A program made the position numbers and the translations under genes. Below, in pieces: positions 60,155-64,000 of a DNA stretch of 64,000 nucleotides. The stretch covers positions 186,001 through 250,000 of the forward strand of contig NZ_SRKZ01000007.1 of assembly GCF_004745865.1 (NCBI RefSeq). Reading direction: 5' to 3'. Source of the stretch: Hymenobacter wooponensis. Its GTDB lineage: Bacteria > Bacteroidota > Bacteroidia > Cytophagales > Hymenobacteraceae. The notes under the pieces are model-generated. The model worked only from the letters and a program-made list of their open reading frames with translations, was not told the origin of the DNA and made no database searches. Position 1 is the first letter of the stretch; the number at the start of each line of letters is the position of its first letter.

Positions 60155-60718
60155 ATGGCTAATCCAGTACTCCCGGACGTGCGCCCGGTGTCTTATTCTC
60201 GCGTTACTCTTACCGAGTTGATGATCCCTTCTTATGCCAACTTTGGCGGTAAGATTCACGGTGGGATTCTGCTCTCGCTAATGGACAAAGTCGCCTACGC
60301 AGCAGCCTCCAAACACGCCGGCAATTACTGCGTGACGGTAAGCGTAGACGGGGTAAATTTTCTGCAGCCAGTGGAAGTAGGAGAGCTGGTTTCACTGCTG
60401 GCCTCCGTGAACTACGTAGGCCGGACTTCCCTGCTAGTAGGCATCAAGGTGATTGCCGAAGACGTGCGCACCGGTACGGTGAAGCACACCAACACCAGCT
60501 ACTTCACCATGGTTGCTAAAGACGACGCCGGGAAGCCTACCATAGTGCCGGAGCTATTGCTGGAAACCCCCGAGGATACCCGCCGCTTTCTGGAGGCAAT
60601 CAAGCGCCGCGAGTTCAATGCCCAGTACCGGGAGCAGTTCGATAACGCCCGCACTGAGTTGGCCGCCGAGGAGCAGCTTCACCTCTTGCAGCAAGAGCGG
60701 TGTCAGCTCGGGTACTAA
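60155..60718 (+). CDS. Acyl-CoA thioesterase, hotdog fold
   Basis: The 187-residue product has the hotdog signature of the YciA/BACH-like group: MIPSYANFGGKIHGGILLSL MDKVAYAAASKHAG (helix with the catalytic region), VDGVNFLQPVEVGELVSLLA and HTNTSYFTMVAKDD. Such enzymes hydrolyse acyl-CoA to free acid and CoA in the cytoplasm. The C-terminal 40 residues (RREFNAQYREQFDNARTELA) form a charged helix beyond the standard domain. Substrate length unknown. Confidence 0.9.
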   Translation: MANPVLPDVRPVSYSRVTLTELMIPSYANFGGKIHGGILLSLMDKVAYAAASKHAGNYCVTVSVDGVNFLQPVEVGELVSLLASVNYVGRTSLLVGIKVIAEDVRTGTVKHTNTSYFTMVAKDDAGKPTIVPELLLETPEDTRRFLEAIKRREFNAQYREQFDNARTELAAEEQLHLLQQERCQLGY

Positions 60719-61110
60719 GTACTGCAGGAGGAAGAAGGATAGAATAGGGGAGAGCCATTGACCAGCCCGAGTAGTTTAGCAAGGCCACGGACTCACGAGC
60801 GATAGTAGGGGTAAGAGGACACAACAAGGAGGCGTGTATAACCTAATGGTTCTTGTCCTCTCCAAGGCAAATGGATAATAAGCCCGGCGCGCATTATCAG
60901 ATAAGCTAACCTTATCATGATGCATTCCTGTTGAGCTGACTATAGTCGTCAGGCCCAGCCGGACCCACACAGGCAAGGCATGAATAGCAGATGTGCCTCT
61001 GTATAATGAGTAGGGGTAGCAGAAGAGAAGATCCTGCTCAGAGCAATCCTAAGTAAGCCAGTTGCTCACAGGAAAGCAGACGGAACGTTGCTAAGCAGGA
61101 GGGGGTAGGC
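60719..61110. other. Intergenic region without visible genes
   Basis: 392 bp between convergent genes. TTATCAGATAA (60894-60904), followed by CTTATCATGATG, forms a small AT palindrome. I found no tRNA, ORF of known family or repeat copy. Confidence 0.4.
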
Positions 61111-61434
61111 CTAGAGGAAGACCACCTCCTTAATCACTTCCTCTCCAACTTCAGCATTGATGATTTCCAGGACCCGAGTCTTGGCCATGAAGAGCTCGTG
61201 CTTAAGCGGGGCAGAAGAGAGGCGAACAAAGAGCTTGCCCTGGCTGACGTATACCTCCTGAGTCTTCATGGCTACGGCCTTGCCCATCACCCGCTCCCAG
61301 CTCGATACTACCACCACCTCGTTGAGCTTACCCTGCAGCCGATATGCTTTCAGCAAAGCCTTAATACCATCCTTCAGCGGGACAATATCCGACTGACGGG
61401 AATTTTCAGGTGAATAAGGTTTTTTAAAAGCCAT
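61111..61434 (-). CDS. DUF721 (DciA-like) protein
   Basis: The 107-residue protein has the DUF721 pattern: KDGIKALLKAYRLQGKLNEV VVVSSWERVMG, AMKTQEVYVSQGKLFVRLSS APLKHELFMAKTRVLEIINA. DUF721 proteins include DciA, the helicase operator that helps load DnaB in bacteria lacking DnaC. It is 78 bp downstream of recF on the same strand, a linkage common in Bacteroidota, so the pair is probably an operon. Whether this short form acts as DciA is inference. Confidence 0.9.
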   Translation of the reverse strand: MAFKKPYSPENSRQSDIVPLKDGIKALLKAYRLQGKLNEVVVVSSWERVMGKAVAMKTQEVYVSQGKLFVRLSSAPLKHELFMAKTRVLEIINAEVGEEVIKEVVFL

Positions 61435-61512
61435 TTCAGTAAAATAACGCGCGAAGAAACAGGCCCCTGTCAGTAGATAACGGAGCTAGTGCAAAGGTAA
61501 CCCCAAGCCGAG

Positions 61513-62625
61513 CTAGAGTAGCGCTACTTTACCCGAATCGACCCGGAACCGGCGGATATCATTTGATAGGGAGGAGAGAATACGGTCAGTCCTCTCAAGG
61601 TGGGTATCGGTAAGGAAGATCTGCCCGAAAGTCTGGTTCGCGACGAGTTGCATAAGTCGAGTTATCCGCTTCTCATCGAGGCGGTCGAAGATGTCGTCGA
61701 GCAGGAGTAGGGGCTTGTGCTGCTTACGGGCGGCAAGCACCTCAAATTGTGCCAGCTTAAGCGCAATGGCAAATGACTTCTGCTGACCCTGGGAGCCGTA
61801 GCCCTTCACCGCTAGGCCATCCATCAAAAAGGTCACATCGTCGCGGTGGGGGCCGAGCGTGGTGCGCTGCAGAGAAATGTCTTTGCGCTCCTGCAGGCGG
61901 AGGAGCTTGAGGAAGTCGGCACCAGGTAGCTCACTCTTATAGGTAAGCGTGACTACCTCCCGGGCATCAGCCAGCTGCTCATAGTGGCGCTGAAATACGG
62001 GCTCGAACTCCTGTAGAAACTCCTGCCGGCGCTGGGCTAGTTGCTCGCCCAACGGAGCCAGCTGTTCATCCAGTACTAATAGGTAGTCGCGGTCGTAACC
62101 ACCCTGCCGATCGGTGGCCAGCTTAAGAAGGGAGTTGCGTTGCTTGAGCAGGTGGGAGTACTTAATCAGAACTTCCAGGTACTCGTGGTCGAGCTGGGAG
62201 ATAAGACTATCGAAGTACTTGCGCCGCTCCTCGCTGCCCTGCCGGATGAGGTCCGTGTCGTACGGGGAGATGAGTACGACTGGAAAGCGCCCGATGTGGT
62301 CGGAGATTCTATCGTAGGCCTGCTTGTCGTGGAGGACCGATTTCTTTTGACCCGTGCGGAGGCTGCACTGAATAGTCTCGCCTTTGTCTTCATCAGAAAG
62401 TTTGAACTTGCCCCGCACCACAAAGAACTCTTCTCCTTGTTTTATGCTTTGTGCATCAGAAGATGTGAACGCACTTTTGGTGAGCGACAAGTAATGGATG
62501 GCATCCAATAGGTTGGTCTTCCCACTACCGTTGTCGCCCACAAAGCAATTGATGTGGGGGGAGAGTAAAAGGTTTGCCTCGTCGTAGTTCTTGAAGAACA
62601 ATAAATGCAGGTTTTCTAGAATCAT
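61513..62625 (-). CDS. recF: DNA repair and replication protein RecF
   Basis: The 370-residue ATPase has Walker A in CFVGDNGSGKTNLLDAIHYL, the Q-loop/dimer region FPVVLISPYDTDLIRQGSEE RRKYFDSLISQLD, the signature GYGSQGQQKSFAIALKLAQF, Walker B KPLLLLDDIFDRLDEKR and IFLTDTH. It begins MILENLHLLFFKNYDEANLL, the expected RecF start. It loads RecA at gaps with RecO and RecR. It is divergent from pdhA (66 bp between starts). Confidence 0.97.
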   Translation of the reverse strand: MILENLHLLFFKNYDEANLLLSPHINCFVGDNGSGKTNLLDAIHYLSLTKSAFTSSDAQSIKQGEEFFVVRGKFKLSDEDKGETIQCSLRTGQKKSVLHDKQAYDRISDHIGRFPVVLISPYDTDLIRQGSEERRKYFDSLISQLDHEYLEVLIKYSHLLKQRNSLLKLATDRQGGYDRDYLLVLDEQLAPLGEQLAQRRQEFLQEFEPVFQRHYEQLADAREVVTLTYKSELPGADFLKLLRLQERKDISLQRTTLGPHRDDVTFLMDGLAVKGYGSQGQQKSFAIALKLAQFEVLAARKQHKPLLLLDDIFDRLDEKRITRLMQLVANQTFGQIFLTDTHLERTDRILSSLSNDIRRFRVDSGKVALL

Positions 62626-62654
62626 GCGCGGTTCGGAATTGCAATCCTTTTACG

Positions 62655-62662
62655 TACTTTCG
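62655..62662 (+). promoter_or_regulatory. -7 element TACTTTCG of pdhA
   Basis: One mismatch to TAnnTTTG, 29 bp before the ATG at 62692, in the 66-bp divergent gap with recF. Confidence 0.5.
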
Positions 62663-62691
62663 CATCCCAAACGCGAACAACCGAGAGCAAG

Positions 62692-63861
62692 ATGGCGGAG
62701 ACGAAAGTAAAGGCTGCCTCCAAGGCTTCCAATTCGACGAAAAAATCGTCGACCCCTAAAGCTGCATCCTCTAAGGACACCGATACGGTGAAGCAGCCCG
62801 ATCCGGTATTGCCCCCAGCGAATGCTGAGGCAGAAGCCGCAACCGGCGCCCCCAAGGCTACTACGCCGGTCAACCCCGAATTCCCGAAGGAGACCTACCT
62901 GCAGTGGTATGAGCAAATGCAGCTCATGCGCAAATTCGAAGAGAAGGCAGGACAGCTCTACGGTCAGCAAAAGATCAAAGGCTTCTGCCACCTCTACATT
63001 GGCCAGGAGGCCTGCGTAGCTGGTGCCGTATCGGCTTTGACTAAAGATGACAAGTGGATTACGGCCTACCGTGACCACGCGCATCCGCTGGCCTTGGGTA
63101 CTTCGCCTAATGCCATAATGGCGGAGTTGTTCGCGAAAGCTACCGGCTGCTCGAAAGGCAAAGGTGGCTCAATGCACATCTTCGACAAGGAGGTGAACTT
63201 CATTGGTGGCCACGGTATCGTGGGCGGTCAGGTTCCACTCGGAGCTGGCATTGCCTTCGCTGAGAAATACAACAAGACCGGCAACCTCTGCATCTGCTAC
63301 ATGGGCGATGGTGCTGTGCGCCAAGGTGCCCTGCACGAAGCCTTCAACATGGCTATGCTGTGGAAGCTGCCCGTGATCTTCGTAGTAGAGAACAACGGCT
63401 ACGCCATGGGTACCTCCGTGCAGCGTACCTCCAACGTAACCGAACTCTATACATTGGGTGAGAGCTACGACATGCCGTCGGAGCCGGTGAACGCCATGAA
63501 CGTGGAAGACGTGCACAACGCCGTAGCCCGTGCCGCTGAGCGTGCTCGTGCTGGTGAAGGCCCAACGTTCCTGGAGTTCAAGACCTATCGTTACAAAGGC
63601 CACTCCATGAGTGACCCCGCCAAGTACCGCACCAAAGAGGAACTGGAGGATTACCGTTCCCGCGACTCCATCGAAGCAGTACGTCACACCATCCTGACCA
63701 ATAACATGGCTACGGAGGATGATCTGGTTGCCATTGATGAGAAGATCAAGGCCCAGGTTCAGGAGTCAGTTGAGTTTGCTGAAACCTCACCGTATCCTAC
63801 CGCCGACGAGCTGTACAAAGACGTGTACGTGCAGCAGGACTATCCTTACATCCGCGACTAG
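62692..63861 (+). CDS. pdhA: Pyruvate dehydrogenase E1 component, alpha subunit
   Basis: The 389-residue subunit has the E1-alpha hallmarks: EQMQLMRKFEEKAGQLYGQQ KIKGFCHLYIGQEA, GGSMHIFDKEVNFIGGHGIV and the TPP-Mg motif CYMGDGAVRQGALHEAFNMA with VVENNGYAMGTSVQR. The first 65 residues are an extra Lys/Ala/Ser/Thr/Pro-rich segment (ASKASNSTKKSSTPKAASSK) not present in most E1-alpha subunits. It works with E1-beta, E2 and E3 to make acetyl-CoA. The gene after it is not an obvious E1-beta. Confidence 0.95.
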   Translation: MAETKVKAASKASNSTKKSSTPKAASSKDTDTVKQPDPVLPPANAEAEAATGAPKATTPVNPEFPKETYLQWYEQMQLMRKFEEKAGQLYGQQKIKGFCHLYIGQEACVAGAVSALTKDDKWITAYRDHAHPLALGTSPNAIMAELFAKATGCSKGKGGSMHIFDKEVNFIGGHGIVGGQVPLGAGIAFAEKYNKTGNLCICYMGDGAVRQGALHEAFNMAMLWKLPVIFVVENNGYAMGTSVQRTSNVTELYTLGESYDMPSEPVNAMNVEDVHNAVARAAERARAGEGPTFLEFKTYRYKGHSMSDPAKYRTKEELEDYRSRDSIEAVRHTILTNNMATEDDLVAIDEKIKAQVQESVEFAETSPYPTADELYKDVYVQQDYPYIRD

Positions 63862-63911
63862 TCAGCGGAAATTTAACCAGCCCCACGTAGCTGCCTTTTT
63901 GAGCTAATTCC

Positions 63912-64000
63912 ATGTCGAAGATTCCTTTTACGGGCAAGAGTCCCCAGGCTCGCCAGCAACAGCAGGTAGTGTCCTCGGACCCTCTGCAGCCGGCCGAAGC
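63912..64000 (+). CDS. Start of an unknown protein, cut by the window edge
   Basis: An ATG at 63912, 51 bp after pdhA, opens a frame reading MSKIPFTGKSPQARQQQQVV and continuing to the edge. Only 29 residues are visible: they are Gln/Ser-rich, without signal peptide or lipoyl motif. It may be co-transcribed with pdhA. The family cannot be told. Confidence 0.55.
   Translation, partial: MSKIPFTGKSPQARQQQQVVSSDPLQPAE

Noticed and set aside
60719..61110. Possible tRNA or small RNA in the gap after the thioesterase gene
   Set aside because: No cloverleaf arms, GTTC-type T-loop or terminator could be found.

Overview
The window looks like chromosomal DNA of a Bacteroidota bacterium of the order Cytophagales, most likely Hymenobacter or a close relative. 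The reasons are high GC coding DNA, Bacteroidota-only families (DUF4175, an Ig-like lipoprotein downstream of mnmG, carboxypeptidase-regulatory-like proteins), -7 promoter elements of the TAnnTTTG type in front of many genes, almost no Shine-Dalgarno sequences, and many dispersed hairpin repeats between genes. I see no rRNA, tRNA, CRISPR array, transposase or prophage.

Layout. 1-10.1 kb: starch and glycogen use. A divergent partial alpha-glucan phosphorylase is followed by a secreted lipoprotein, two exported GH13 alpha-glucanases with an SDR oxidoreductase between them, and an MFS sugar permease. No SusC/SusD pair is present. 10.3-21 kb: envelope and peptidase genes (GT2 glycosyltransferase, M28 and two-domain M16 peptidases, an MBL-fold hydrolase, an outer-membrane barrel) and a small STAS-like protein. 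21.2-32.1 kb: a housekeeping block (DUF4175, an anti-sigma-type ATPase, YbeY, MnmG, a methyltransferase, an Ig-like lipoprotein) interrupted by a low-GC gene resembling Imm50 immunity proteins.

32.1-34.6 kb is an AT-rich gap with about fifteen DnaA-box-like sequences and an A/T tract. It is the best candidate for the chromosomal replication origin. 33.5-48.3 kb holds DUF4385, a phosphate transporter, GlyRS, an MMPL exporter, IleRS and LspA, with several hypothetical genes. 48.3-59.1 kb holds an aldo/keto reductase, a fused two-ATPase peptide ABC protein, RNase R, a TonB-like protein, a polyprenyl synthase, a rhomboid protease and a GDPD.

59.3-59.95 kb is the most unusual stretch. A small HTH protein gene lies in and behind a dense array of GTTAC/GTAAC sites, and 7 bp after its stop codon there is an exact 16-bp match to the canonical ParB-binding parS site. 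60-64 kb holds a thioesterase, a DUF721 (DciA-like) gene in tandem with recF, and pdhA. oriC, parS, recF, DUF721 and mnmG lying within about 35 kb fits an origin-proximal region.

Two window-wide patterns stand out: heavy over-use of the octamer TGGCCTAG / CTAGGCCA inside and between genes, and at least four families of long intergenic inverted repeats, one nested inside another. Start sites were often moved downstream of the longest ORF because of signal peptides, promoter positions or terminators.
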